Of a DNA stretch of 49,437 bases, positions 35,455 to 42,583 are shown piece by piece (the first letter of the stretch is position 1; each line of letters opens with the position of its first letter). The notes beneath the pieces are model-generated. The model did no database searches. It was not told the DNA's origin and worked only from the letters and a program-made list of their open reading frames with translations. The stretch covers positions 1 to 49,437 of the forward strand of contig BNVB01000010.1 of NCBI GenBank assembly GCA_025997795.1. The letters run 5' to 3'. A program made the position numbers and the translations under genes. This DNA comes from Spirochaetia bacterium (lineage in GTDB: Bacteria; Spirochaetota; Spirochaetia; Treponematales; Breznakiellaceae).

Positions 35455-35988
35455 TTACACCGCGTTATAACCCGCCCGGATCGCTTCAACATTTTTGGGA
35501 ATAAACTTGTGTTTGTCGGGGGAAAAGAAATTTTTCAGTATCCCCTCAATTTCCGTTAATGCCAATGCGCCGGTTAACTTGGCCATGGCTCCCAGGGCAA
35601 CCATATTGGCAAAGCGTACATTACCCAGCTGTTCCGCCAAAGCAGAAGCTTCCACCTTTGCTATGGTAAGGCCGTTCCGTTTGGGGCTTTCTTTTACCAG
35701 CGTTGAGTTGACAAGGAGAAGGCCGCCGTCTTTAAGCATACCTTCACAAAGGGGGAGGGAATCGCTGTTCATCACCAGGGCCGAATCGGGTGTGGTTACC
35801 AGGGGGCTGGCAATTTCGCCGTCAGACACGATAACACCGGCCCGGGCTATGCCGCCGCGTTTTTCCGCACCATAGAACGGAAAGAACGTTACGTTCTTTC
35901 CTTCTTTCATGGCGCAGTATACCCAGATCTGTCCCAAAGAGATGATCCCCTGGCCGCCGAATCCGGCAAAAAAACTTTTTTCTGTCAT
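35455..35988 (-). CDS. 2-oxoacid:ferredoxin oxidoreductase, gamma subunit
   Basis: The 177-residue subunit belongs to the pyruvate/ketoisovalerate oxidoreductase gamma family. Features: FAGFGGQGIISLGQIWVY (7-24), YGAEKRGGIARAGVIVSDGEIASPLV (about 39-64), NSDSLPLCEGMLKDGGLLLVNSTLV. With the other three subunits it decarboxylates a 2-oxoacid to its acyl-CoA, reducing ferredoxin. It is the last gene of the four-gene operon; its start overlaps the beta-subunit stop by 4 nt (ATGA). Confidence 0.92.
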   Translation of the reverse strand: MTEKSFFAGFGGQGIISLGQIWVYCAMKEGKNVTFFPFYGAEKRGGIARAGVIVSDGEIASPLVTTPDSALVMNSDSLPLCEGMLKDGGLLLVNSTLVKESPKRNGLTIAKVEASALAEQLGNVRFANMVALGAMAKLTGALALTEIEGILKNFFSPDKHKFIPKNVEAIRAGYNAV

Positions 35989-36806
35989 GCTGCCCCCTGA
36001 ACCTTGGCGGCGGGACTTTGTTCCGTTTTCGCCGCTGCGGGTTTTGTTTCCGCACCTGCAAAACCCAGGGTGTTTTTTATTTCACCCAGGGGGAAGGCGG
36101 GGATCATGTTTTCTTCCAGCCATTCCACCGCCTTAACCGGATCCAAACTCCAGTTGGTTGGACAGGGGGAAAGCACTTCCACCATGGTAAAACCGTTACC
36201 GGCCATTTGGGCCTCGAATGCTTTTTTGATGTAACCCCGGGTCTTGCGGATATTGGCGGCGTTGTTCACCGCCCCCCGTGCTATGTAACGGGATCCATCC
36301 AGCTGGGCCAAAAGCTCGCCGACCCTGATGGGGTAACCCATGCCGGCGGCATCCGGGTCCCGGCCATAGGGGGCGGTGGCGGCCTTCTGCCCTACAAGGG
36401 TGGTGGGGGCCATCTGGCCGCCGGTCATGCCGTAGATAGCGTTGTTTACAAAAATTGTGGTGAACTTTTCGCCGCGGTTGGCGGCATGGATCATTTCCGC
36501 CGTGCCAATGGCGGCCATATCGCCGTCTCCCTGGTAACAGATTACCAGATGATCCGACAGTACCCGCTTAATGCCGGTGGCCGCTGCGGGGGTTCTGCCG
36601 TGGGGCGGCTGTACCGAATCAAAGTTAAAGTACAAGTCAGCCCAGATAGCACAGCCCACAGGGTTGGTGATGATCGATTTTTCCCGCAGCCCCATCTCGT
36701 CGATAAGGCCCGTGATGATCCGGTGGATCACTCCGTGGCCGCAGCCGCCGCAGTATTTGGTGGAAACCTTGCAAAGGCTTTCAGGGAACCCGTAGAGTTT
36801 CTTCAT
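35985..36806 (-). CDS. 2-oxoacid:ferredoxin oxidoreductase, beta (TPP-binding) subunit
   Basis: The 273-residue subunit binds thiamine diphosphate. The N-terminus YCGGCGHGVIHRII supplies a Cys pair for a cluster or fold site. The TPP motif GDGDMAAIGTAEMIHAANRGE (GDGx, about 95-115) is followed by NNAIYGMTGGQMAPTT (about 122-137). The C-terminal 25 residues are Ala/Lys-rich (KPAAAKTEQSPAAK) and look like a non-conserved extension. It overlaps its neighbours by 4 nt on both sides, so expression is tightly coupled. Confidence 0.93.
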   Translation of the reverse strand: MKKLYGFPESLCKVSTKYCGGCGHGVIHRIITGLIDEMGLREKSIITNPVGCAIWADLYFNFDSVQPPHGRTPAAATGIKRVLSDHLVICYQGDGDMAAIGTAEMIHAANRGEKFTTIFVNNAIYGMTGGQMAPTTLVGQKAATAPYGRDPDAAGMGYPIRVGELLAQLDGSRYIARGAVNNAANIRKTRGYIKKAFEAQMAGNGFTMVEVLSPCPTNWSLDPVKAVEWLEENMIPAFPLGEIKNTLGFAGAETKPAAAKTEQSPAAKVQGAA

Positions 36807-37888
36807 TTGTTAACCTCTTTGCAAATTCGCACTATTTCTGCAAACACTTCTTCTTCTGTGGGAATTACTCCGCCGGAATGTCCCAGTAAATGGACAACTG
36901 GCCGCTTTGCTCCTTCGGGAATTTCCAGGGTAGCAAGTTTAATGTCCTCCACCAGTTGGCCCAGGCTCATCTCCACGGTAAGAATTGGTTTACCGTTGGC
37001 GGCTATTTTTCCCAGGGCTTTGTAGGGGAAAGGCCACAGGGTGATGGGCCGGAAAAGGCCCGCTTTAATGCCCGCTTGTTCCGCCAGCTGTTGTGCGCCC
37101 AAACAGACACGGGCGCTGGTTCCGTAGGCAGCGAGTATTATTTCCGCATCCACGGGGCCTACGTATTCATGGCGGGTTTCCGCCGCTTTAATTTGCTCGT
37201 AGCGTTTGTACCTGGTTCGGGTAAATGCTTCCAGTTCTTCCGGTATCAAATGAATGGAAGTGATATGCCGGGTTTCCCTCCCGCTCATGTTACCCACGGC
37301 CCAATCCCGTTTTGGCAGGGCCGAAAGCGCTTTTTCTTCGGGCAGGGTTACTCCTTCCATCATCTGGCCAATCATGCCGTCGGCCTGAACAATTACCGGC
37401 ACACGGTATTTGTCTGCCAGGTCAAAAGCTTCGTAGGTAAAGTCCGCCGCTTCCTGTACACTTTTGGGGGCCAGGACAATACAGTAATAATCGCCGTGGC
37501 CGCCGCCGCGGGTGGACTGGAAGTAATCTGCCTGGGACGGCGCAATGGAACCAAGGCCCGGTCCGCCCCGGACTACATTGACCAGCACCAGGGGAACATC
37601 GGCCCCGGCGGCATAGGACATTCCTTCCTGTTTAAGGCTTATGCCGGGGCTTGACGAACTGGTCATGGACCGGGCCCCCGCACAGGAAGCGCCGTAGACC
37701 ATGTTGATCGCCGCTGTTTCGCTTTCCGCCTGTATAAAAATTCGGCCCTTATCAAGCATATTTTTTGCCATGTAGGCGGTTATTTCATTTTGGGGAGTGA
37801 TGGGATAACCGAAGTACGCACTGCAACCCGCCCGGATCGCCGCCTCGCCTATCGCTTCGTTCCCTTTCATTAAAACTTTATCGTTCAC
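36803..37888 (-). CDS. vorB: 2-oxoacid:ferredoxin oxidoreductase, alpha subunit (VorB type)
   Basis: The 361-residue alpha subunit has MKGNEAIGEAAIRAGCSAYFGYPITPQNEI (7-36) and MTSSSSPGISLKQEGMSYAAGADVPLVLVNV, then a C-terminal domain with PVDAEIILAAYGTSARV. Sequence style fits 3-methyl-2-oxobutanoate (ketoisovalerate) or 2-oxoglutarate ferredoxin oxidoreductases; the exact substrate cannot be told from sequence alone. The start is GTG at 37888, 7 nt after GGAGG. It follows the ferredoxin subunit by 36 nt. Confidence 0.9.
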   Translation of the reverse strand: MNDKVLMKGNEAIGEAAIRAGCSAYFGYPITPQNEITAYMAKNMLDKGRIFIQAESETAAINMVYGASCAGARSMTSSSSPGISLKQEGMSYAAGADVPLVLVNVVRGGPGLGSIAPSQADYFQSTRGGGHGDYYCIVLAPKSVQEAADFTYEAFDLADKYRVPVIVQADGMIGQMMEGVTLPEEKALSALPKRDWAVGNMSGRETRHITSIHLIPEELEAFTRTRYKRYEQIKAAETRHEYVGPVDAEIILAAYGTSARVCLGAQQLAEQAGIKAGLFRPITLWPFPYKALGKIAANGKPILTVEMSLGQLVEDIKLATLEIPEGAKRPVVHLLGHSGGVIPTEEEVFAEIVRICKEVNK

Positions 37889-37924
37889 TTCATTTCCTCC
37901 GCAGGAGTTTCCAAACGTTATCCG

Positions 37925-38152
37925 TCAGGATGCCTCTTCAAGTTCGTAGACTTCAATACAGACATCGGGGCACACTTCGTAACAACTGCCGCAGGCGATG
38001 CATTTTTCCGGGTTCACTACTTTGGTGGGATAGGTTCCGGTTGAGTTGGGTTCCGTATCTTCTCCCAGAACCTTAACCGGACAGGCACGGATACACAAAA
38101 AACAGCCCTTGCACAATTCCCGGTCAATGACGATCTTTCCTTTTCTGGCCAT
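37925..38152 (-). CDS. 2x[4Fe-4S] ferredoxin subunit of the 2-oxoacid oxidoreductase
   Basis: The 75-residue ferredoxin carries electrons from the TPP site to free ferredoxin. Two cluster motifs are visible: C-KGC-FLCIRACPVKV (about 15-28) and C-IACGSCYEVCPDVCIEV (about 51-67). The start at 38152 is chosen because AAGGAGG lies directly upstream and the upstream in-frame codons lack a ribosome site. It is the first gene of the operon and has its own strong promoter. Confidence 0.93.
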   Translation of the reverse strand: MARKGKIVIDRELCKGCFLCIRACPVKVLGEDTEPNSTGTYPTKVVNPEKCIACGSCYEVCPDVCIEVYELEEAS

Positions 38153-38171
38153 GGGGCCTCCTTGCGTTGTT

Positions 38172-38200
38172 ACTATACCAAAAAGGAAAGAAAGTTTCAA
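38172..38200 (-). promoter_or_regulatory. Promoter of the 2-oxoacid oxidoreductase operon
   Basis: -35 TTGAAA (38195-38200), exactly 17-nt spacer, -10 TATAGT (38172-38177), 20 nt upstream of the ferredoxin start. It is one of the best sigma-70-type sites in the window. Confidence 0.75.
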
Positions 38201-38208
38201 CTCGATAG

Positions 38209-38241
38209 TACATTACTATACAGAATTACTGTATAAATGTA
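38209..38241. promoter_or_regulatory. Nested palindrome in the divergent oxidoreductase-acyltransferase gap
   Basis: Outer arms TACATT/AATGTA and inner arms TACAG/CTGTA around AATTA. It lies just behind the -35 of the oxidoreductase promoter and 10 nt before the acyltransferase start, a good place for an operator. No regulator is identified. Confidence 0.45.
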
Positions 38242-38250
38242 TACTATATT

Positions 38251-39270
38251 ATGGTTCGGAATTATGACAAAAAACCGCGTTTTATCTATGTGGACAATCT
38301 CCGTTCTTTTGTAATTATTCTGGTTATCCTTATGCATTCGGCAGTAACGTACAGCGGTATTGGCGGGTGGTATTATAAAGAAGGCTTACAAGAAAATCTC
38401 CCTATAATTGAAATGGCTCTTTTTGGTATTATGCAGTCGTTTACACAAGCATGGTTTATGGGCATTCTGTTTTTTATATCGGCCTTTTTGGCCGCAAAAT
38501 CCTTTGCCAAACGGGGTCCTGGGGCATTTATAAAAGAACGGCTCCTTCGGCTGGGTTCAACGGGACCGCTTTGGTTTGTCGAGGCGCTGCTGCTGTTTTG
38601 CCTGTTATATACGTTTATAAGGTTTGTGTTCCCAAAACATAAAAACAATAACACAAACTGGGTCGAAACAAAAAAAATAGCTGCACTTATTTTATTGGCA
38701 GGTATCCTTGCGTTTATAGTACGGCTGTGGTTCCCCATTGGATCCGATGTATTGAATTTGCAATTTTCTTTTTTTCCATCGTATATAGTCTTATTCATCC
38801 TTGGAATAATAACCGGAGAAAACAACCTGTTTGATTATGTTTCCGAAGAAAAAAATATACGGTGGTTTAAACGTGCATTGATTATAGGAATTCCGTCCTG
38901 GTTACTCATTATGCTGTTTGGCGGAGCCTTAAAAGGAGAGATGTTTATTTACGGCGGCTTGTATTGGCAAAGTTTTGCCTATGCGGTATGGGAAGCTTTT
39001 ATCGCCATTGGGTTTTCCATAGGGCTTATAGCGTTTTTTAAAAAGTACCTGAACACAGACACTCCATATACCCGGTTACTGGCGGAAAAGTCGTTTAGTA
39101 TCTATGTGTTCCACGCTCCTTTTTTAATAAGCGTTTCCTTGTTATTAAAAAACTGGACCATAGATCCATTGGTAAAATTTCTTGCGGCGGCATTTATCAC
39201 ATTTATGGCTTGTCTTGTATTTTCAATGGTAATCCATAAGATTAAACCCATTAGGGTAGTGTTAAAATAA
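38251..39270 (+). CDS. Acyltransferase_3-family membrane protein
   Basis: The 339-residue polytopic membrane protein has about ten helices and belongs to the Acyl_transf_3 (OafA/NodX-like) family, which moves acyl groups onto sugars or other envelope molecules. The N-terminal RFIYVDNLRSFVIILVILMHSAVTY (10-34) contains the family's Asp-Arg and the conserved His. A second conserved block is FLAAKSFAKRGPGAFIKERLLRLG (about 79-102), and FSIYVFHAPFLISVSLL lies near 280. The acceptor is unknown. Base composition is lower in GC than the oxidoreductase operon on the other side. No clear ribosome site precedes the ATG. Confidence 0.85.
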   Translation: MVRNYDKKPRFIYVDNLRSFVIILVILMHSAVTYSGIGGWYYKEGLQENLPIIEMALFGIMQSFTQAWFMGILFFISAFLAAKSFAKRGPGAFIKERLLRLGSTGPLWFVEALLLFCLLYTFIRFVFPKHKNNNTNWVETKKIAALILLAGILAFIVRLWFPIGSDVLNLQFSFFPSYIVLFILGIITGENNLFDYVSEEKNIRWFKRALIIGIPSWLLIMLFGGALKGEMFIYGGLYWQSFAYAVWEAFIAIGFSIGLIAFFKKYLNTDTPYTRLLAEKSFSIYVFHAPFLISVSLLLKNWTIDPLVKFLAAAFITFMACLVFSMVIHKIKPIRVVLK

Positions 39271-39308
39271 CAGGTTATCTTACAGACTCCGGACGCAGGG
39301 CCGCACTT

Positions 39309-39701
39309 TTACACTATTTTTTTTCTTGAATGTTTTTCATAAAATTTTAATAATTCCTCTTTTTTTATTTCACTTTTTGCCACACCCATTATTTCATCAT
39401 ATAATATTTCATCCGAACAACTAAATTTATAATCATTAATATCAAGAAATACTAATGAACTTGCAAGTGCTACACGTTTATTTCCATCAATAAACGGATG
39501 ATTTTGACAAATATGATACGCATAAGCGGCAGCCATTGCCGGTATTGTGTTATGTAAATATTGTCCATTAAAACCTGATTGTGGAACATATAAGCCTGAG
39601 CTTAATAAATTCAAATCTCGTACACCATATACTCCACCATAATTCCTAATTTGGTCCTCTAATATTATTAAGATTTCAGATAAGGTCAGAAATTTGATCA
39701 T
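39309..39701 (-). CDS. doc: Doc-type toxin (Fic superfamily)
   Basis: The 130-residue protein has the Doc motif HPFIDGNKR (His68 to Arg76). The Lys where Fic AMP-transferases have Gly marks Doc-type kinases, which phosphorylate EF-Tu and stop translation. The N-terminus FLTLSEILIILEDQIRNYGG and LLSSGLYVPQSGF match the family. It lies 59 nt downstream of an AbrB-type antitoxin on the same strand, with a small GCCGG-ttta-CCGGC hairpin (39727-39740) between, which could tune the toxin-to-antitoxin ratio. GGAG and GGTG precede the ATG. AT-rich, probably acquired. Confidence 0.92.
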   Translation of the reverse strand: MIKFLTLSEILIILEDQIRNYGGVYGVRDLNLLSSGLYVPQSGFNGQYLHNTIPAMAAAYAYHICQNHPFIDGNKRVALASSLVFLDINDYKFSCSDEILYDEIMGVAKSEIKKEELLKFYEKHSRKKIV

Positions 39702-39760
39702 TTATTCACCAATACTCCATATAATGGCCGGTTTACCGGCAAGTCAATCGGAAGGAGGCG

Positions 39761-39988
39761 TCAGTTTCCAAGTTTCCTTAAAACATTTGAATATTTTTTA
39801 TTTATTTTCTCCAACGAAATAAGGATATTTTCTTCCTGAGTATATTCCATTTGAGGGGATAATATTATATTTTTCCCATCCGTACTCAATTCAAAGGGGG
39901 TTTCATTGGTGATGTTTAACATTTCCAGAATTGGTTTATCAATCACAAAAGCAACGCTATTTCCGTGTTGAATTAATTTTTTGACCAT
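39761..39988 (-). CDS. AbrB/MazE-type antitoxin of the Doc pair
   Basis: The 75-residue protein has a SpoVT/AbrB swapped-hairpin DNA-binding N-terminus (KKLIQHGNSVAFVIDKPILEMLNI, 3-26). A second strand pair follows (ETPFELSTDGKNIILSP), then a C-terminal helix likely to wrap the toxin. The usual Doc partner is Phd; an AbrB-type partner is common in spirochaete and clostridial genomes. It probably represses its own promoter upstream of 39988. Confidence 0.85.
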   Translation of the reverse strand: MVKKLIQHGNSVAFVIDKPILEMLNITNETPFELSTDGKNIILSPQMEYTQEENILISLEKINKKYSNVLRKLGN

Positions 39989-40087
39989 TTGTTTACCCCT
40001 TATACATTATAACCTATTATTCATTGTATACATAATGTTGATACTTGTCAATAATCCGCAAACACTGCTTTTCTGTTGCCTGTATGT

Positions 40088-40126
40088 AAAAAAAACCCGG
40101 TTTCGTTGGCCGACAAAGAAACCGGG
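40088..40126 (-). terminator. Rho-independent terminator after the degenerate FGE-like gene
   Basis: On the minus strand CCCGGTTTC (40118-40126) pairs with GAAACCGGG (40096-40104) and is followed by eight T (40088-40095). It lies about 75 nt past the stop at 40200. Confidence 0.88.
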
Positions 40127-40199
40127 TATTCGATATTTGGGAGGAAATGCCCTTCCCTGGACGTTTCCGGTTTAACGGCGAAATCCATTCACCATCAAA

Positions 40200-40445
40200 C
40201 TAGGGATGGACAACTCGGAAACCAAGGACGTTGTCCCGAAGCGTCGGGTAGCTGGAATTCCGAAAGGCAGAACGCAAGAACTGCGCCGAAAAGTCCCAGC
40301 TCATGCTGCGATGGACGCGTAAAGACCCCGAGGACGCGCCCACCAGTCCCAGCACCATTCCAATACATTATAATACGCTGTGGACGTTCTGGCACGGCAT
40401 GCTTGATACAACAACGAATGTGGGGCGTTCTGCAGCATGACCCTC
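40200..40445 (-). pseudogene. Degenerate C-terminal end of a formylglycine-generating-enzyme-like (C-type-lectin-fold) gene; DGR-like variable region
   Basis: In one minus-strand frame VLEWCWDWW (about 40339-40365) is the family motif GNVWEWCWDWY. After a one-base shift near 40325 another frame reads RVHRSMSWDFSAQFLRSAF and ends DNVLGFRVVHP-stop at 40200, which is the FGE-sulfatase C-terminus (RGGSW...GFRVV). Upstream the frame is broken and a CAGAACG-type segment appears twice, so this is a relic. The codons between SW and GFRVV that are usually Asn are here D, F, F, F, N, S, S, Y, L, D, N, V, L, and all end in C or T. That is the pattern left by adenine mutagenesis of AAY codons in diversity-generating retroelements. 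No reverse transcriptase or template repeat is in the window. Confidence 0.6.
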
Positions 40446-40560
40446 TCTTTGATTGACAATATCCCCTTTTATTTGAAATAACAAGTTTTAGCGGGATAAT
40501 CGGCGGCTTTTTATTGACGCAAGGGCGGGGGCGGGGTAAAATATAAGCAAAGGTTAAGAT

Positions 40561-40818
40561 ATGGACCTAAAAATAGAGTATACCGAATCGGCGTTTGGGC
40601 ACCATATTGAGGAAGCCGACATCGTTCACGCGATTGCGAACAAGATTCGCGACAAACCGATGAAAAAGTATACCAACAAATATGGTCTTGTCGGGTTCGA
40701 CCGGAGCGGGAATTTACTGGAAATCGTGTACAATCCTCTGGACGAGGATACGATTCTGGTGTTTCATACAATGAAATGCCGAATGAGTTTTCTTAAATCC
40801 CTTGATGAGGAGGAGTAA
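40561..40818 (+). CDS. Small toxin-like protein of a putative toxin-antitoxin pair
   Basis: The 85-residue protein begins IEYTESAFGHHIEEADIVHAI and ends with a VGFDRSGNLLEIVYNPLDEDTILVFHTMKCR block. This two-part layout recurs in many short bacterial proteins that sit just upstream of a helix-rich partner, as here. The fold resembles small RelE/BrnT-like toxins, but I cannot name the family firmly. It is 4 nt upstream of the next gene. A short AAAGG precedes the ATG. Activity not provable from sequence. Confidence 0.65.
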   Translation: MDLKIEYTESAFGHHIEEADIVHAIANKIRDKPMKKYTNKYGLVGFDRSGNLLEIVYNPLDEDTILVFHTMKCRMSFLKSLDEEE

Positions 40819-40822
40819 AAAA

Positions 40823-41083
40823 ATGGAAACAAACCTGAAAGGCTCGCAGATGACCGAAGAAGAAGCGTGGGCGCTGGACGAGGAAATAAGCAAAGATGAA
40901 AACATAGAATTCGGTACCAACGGTACCGGTTTTTTAAGCATGAGAGATGCCCGTCTTATGGGGCTGAATGACCTTTCCGTTAAATACCTTATGATAAAAG
41001 CTGAAGCCACCCGCAAAAGCCCCGGACAAATCATGAACGAACTGATACAACAAGCGTTAAGCAAAACGGCGATGTTGTTATAG
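40823..41083 (+). CDS. Antitoxin-like partner protein
   Basis: The 86-residue protein has an acidic N-terminal half (MTEEEAWALDEEISKDENIEFG). A short motif GLNDLSVKYLMIKAEATRKSPGQIMNELIQQAL near 50-83 resembles a ribbon-helix-helix or similar antitoxin end. The start at 40823 is preferred because GAGGAGG lies 9 nt upstream; the frame opens 21 nt earlier inside the toxin gene. It is 9 nt upstream of the metallopeptidase gene, so toxin, antitoxin and two enzymes form one transcript. Confidence 0.65.
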   Translation: METNLKGSQMTEEEAWALDEEISKDENIEFGTNGTGFLSMRDARLMGLNDLSVKYLMIKAEATRKSPGQIMNELIQQALSKTAMLL

Positions 41084-41092
41084 GAGACAACG

Positions 41093-41821
41093 ATGCCGGT
41101 ATCGCAAACCATCACTCACCGGGGTATCCCTGTTGAGGTGAGTCGCAGGGCGGTGCGGGTACTGCGGATTACGGTGTACCCGGACTGCCGGGTTGTGGTT
41201 GTCGCACCCAGGTATGCCCAGCCAAAGGAAATATACGCTTTTCTTGAAGCAAAATTTTCCTGGATAGAAAAGCACCTTACCAAATACCGGGAAAAAGCGC
41301 GGCAAAAACCGCTGGCAGAAAATTGTTTTGTAAACGGCGAAGTGTACTATGTATGGGGTGCGCCGTACCGGCTGGAAGTGATCGAACGCAGGGGACACCC
41401 CAGGATTGAAATGGATGCGGGAGACCCTCTCCTTATCATGTATGTCCGGCCAGGCAGTACGAAGGTGCAAAAACAGGCGCTGCTAGATAAGTGGCGTAAA
41501 CAGCTGGTGGCAGATGCGGCGCCGGCGCTTATAACCAGGTGGCAAGGACCGCTGGCGGCGGCGGCGAAAAAACCGGACCTGGGTGTGGAGAAGGTATACC
41601 TTCAAAAAATGAAGACCCACTGGGGAAGCTGCAACAGCGGCCAGAGGACCATACGGCTTAATACTGAATTGGCGGCAAAACCTCCGGAATATCTGGACTA
41701 TGTGGTGCTCCACGAAATGGTGCATCTTATCGTGCCTTCCCATAATCAACATTTTTACCGGTACATGAACAAACTTATGCCCCAGTGGAAAGAAATCCGA
41801 AAACAGATGAACAAGACATAA
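41093..41821 (+). CDS. YgjP-type (DUF45) zinc metallopeptidase
   Basis: The 242-residue soluble protein has the gluzincin motif HEMVH (207-211) with a third likely ligand at His217. The preceding MKTHWGSCNSGQRTIRLNTELA (about 173-194) is the other DUF45/YgjP hallmark. Such proteins often accompany type I restriction or toxin-antitoxin loci; here the gene is 9 nt downstream of an antitoxin-like gene and 9 nt upstream of a glycosylase-like gene. AGGAG precedes the ATG. Substrate unknown. Confidence 0.9.
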   Translation: MPVSQTITHRGIPVEVSRRAVRVLRITVYPDCRVVVVAPRYAQPKEIYAFLEAKFSWIEKHLTKYREKARQKPLAENCFVNGEVYYVWGAPYRLEVIERRGHPRIEMDAGDPLLIMYVRPGSTKVQKQALLDKWRKQLVADAAPALITRWQGPLAAAAKKPDLGVEKVYLQKMKTHWGSCNSGQRTIRLNTELAAKPPEYLDYVVLHEMVHLIVPSHNQHFYRYMNKLMPQWKEIRKQMNKT

Positions 41822-41830
41822 GGAAACCCT

Positions 41831-42580
41831 ATGAACAAAAAAACATGGACAGCCTTTCGTAAAACCGCCGGCCGCTACCGCACTCTTATCGATGAAATAA
41901 GCGCTGTACCGGATCTTTCCGTTCACATCCAGCGCCTGGTGGATAACCGTGAAGGCCCTTCCTATACGGTGGATACCCCGGCGGTGTACAATCTGGCTCT
42001 GGACGAATTTACCCAGGACAGCGAACTAAAGATGATCCTGGTAGCAGATAATCCCGGCCGCCGTGAACAAGCCGCAGAAAACCGCCGTTACCTGGTGGGC
42101 CCTTCGGGAAAAATCGCAGAAAAATTTTTCCGGGACAATCCCGTACTGGGCATAACGTTTCGCAAAAATGTGCTTATCTTAAACAAAACCCCCATACACA
42201 CACCCCGCACTGCCGAGCTAAAAGAGCTGTGCAAAATTGGCGGGAAAAAACTAAGTGACGCGGTAATTTCTTCCCAGCAGGTTATGGTGGAATTGCTTGC
42301 AGAATTTTGGGGAACCCTAAGACAGGCCAGAGACAGTTTCCCCGTTTGGATCATCGGTTATTCGGAAATGAAAAAAGGCGGCATCTTTGAAGTATACACC
42401 GAAAAACTCAAGACCCTGTGCGCGGATAATTCCGCTTTTAAAGAAAGCATTTTTTTCTACCGCCATTTTTCCATGAATCAGTTTACCATTGATTTAAAAC
42501 AGCAGACAAAACCCGGCGAAAACCTGAAACGCAGCCTTGTCCGGATTGGAACGGCCTACCGGGATCGGCTACTGGGTTGA
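41831..42580 (+). CDS. Uracil-DNA-glycosylase-fold protein (tentative)
   Basis: The 249-residue protein carries MILVADNPGRREQAAENRRYLVGPSGKIAEKFF (about 62-94), close to the DNPGxxE...GxSGK layout of the uracil-DNA-glycosylase superfamily active site. VLILNKTPIHTP (about 115-126) and VWIIGYSEMKKGGIFEVY fit the middle, and FFYRHFSMNQF near 213-223 fits the C-terminal His loop. The classical GQDPYH is absent, so it is a divergent member or only shares the fold. It ends the toxin-antitoxin-YgjP run and converges on the ATPase gene. Confidence 0.55.
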   Translation: MNKKTWTAFRKTAGRYRTLIDEISAVPDLSVHIQRLVDNREGPSYTVDTPAVYNLALDEFTQDSELKMILVADNPGRREQAAENRRYLVGPSGKIAEKFFRDNPVLGITFRKNVLILNKTPIHTPRTAELKELCKIGGKKLSDAVISSQQVMVELLAEFWGTLRQARDSFPVWIIGYSEMKKGGIFEVYTEKLKTLCADNSAFKESIFFYRHFSMNQFTIDLKQQTKPGENLKRSLVRIGTAYRDRLLG

Positions 42581-42583
42581 AAT

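Noticed and set aside
36018..37025. 335-codon plus-strand frame opposite the oxidoreductase beta and alpha genes
   Set aside because: Antisense shadow produced by GC-rich third positions; composition (many His, Gly, Phe) and lack of motifs argue against a gene.
40195..40395. 66-codon minus-strand frame as a gene of its own
   Set aside because: It is the wrong frame of the FGE-like relic; the neighbouring frame carries the GFRVV family motif.
40446..40560. Further gene or RNA before the toxin-like gene
   Set aside because: No open frame, strong promoter or stable hairpin could be supported in this gap.
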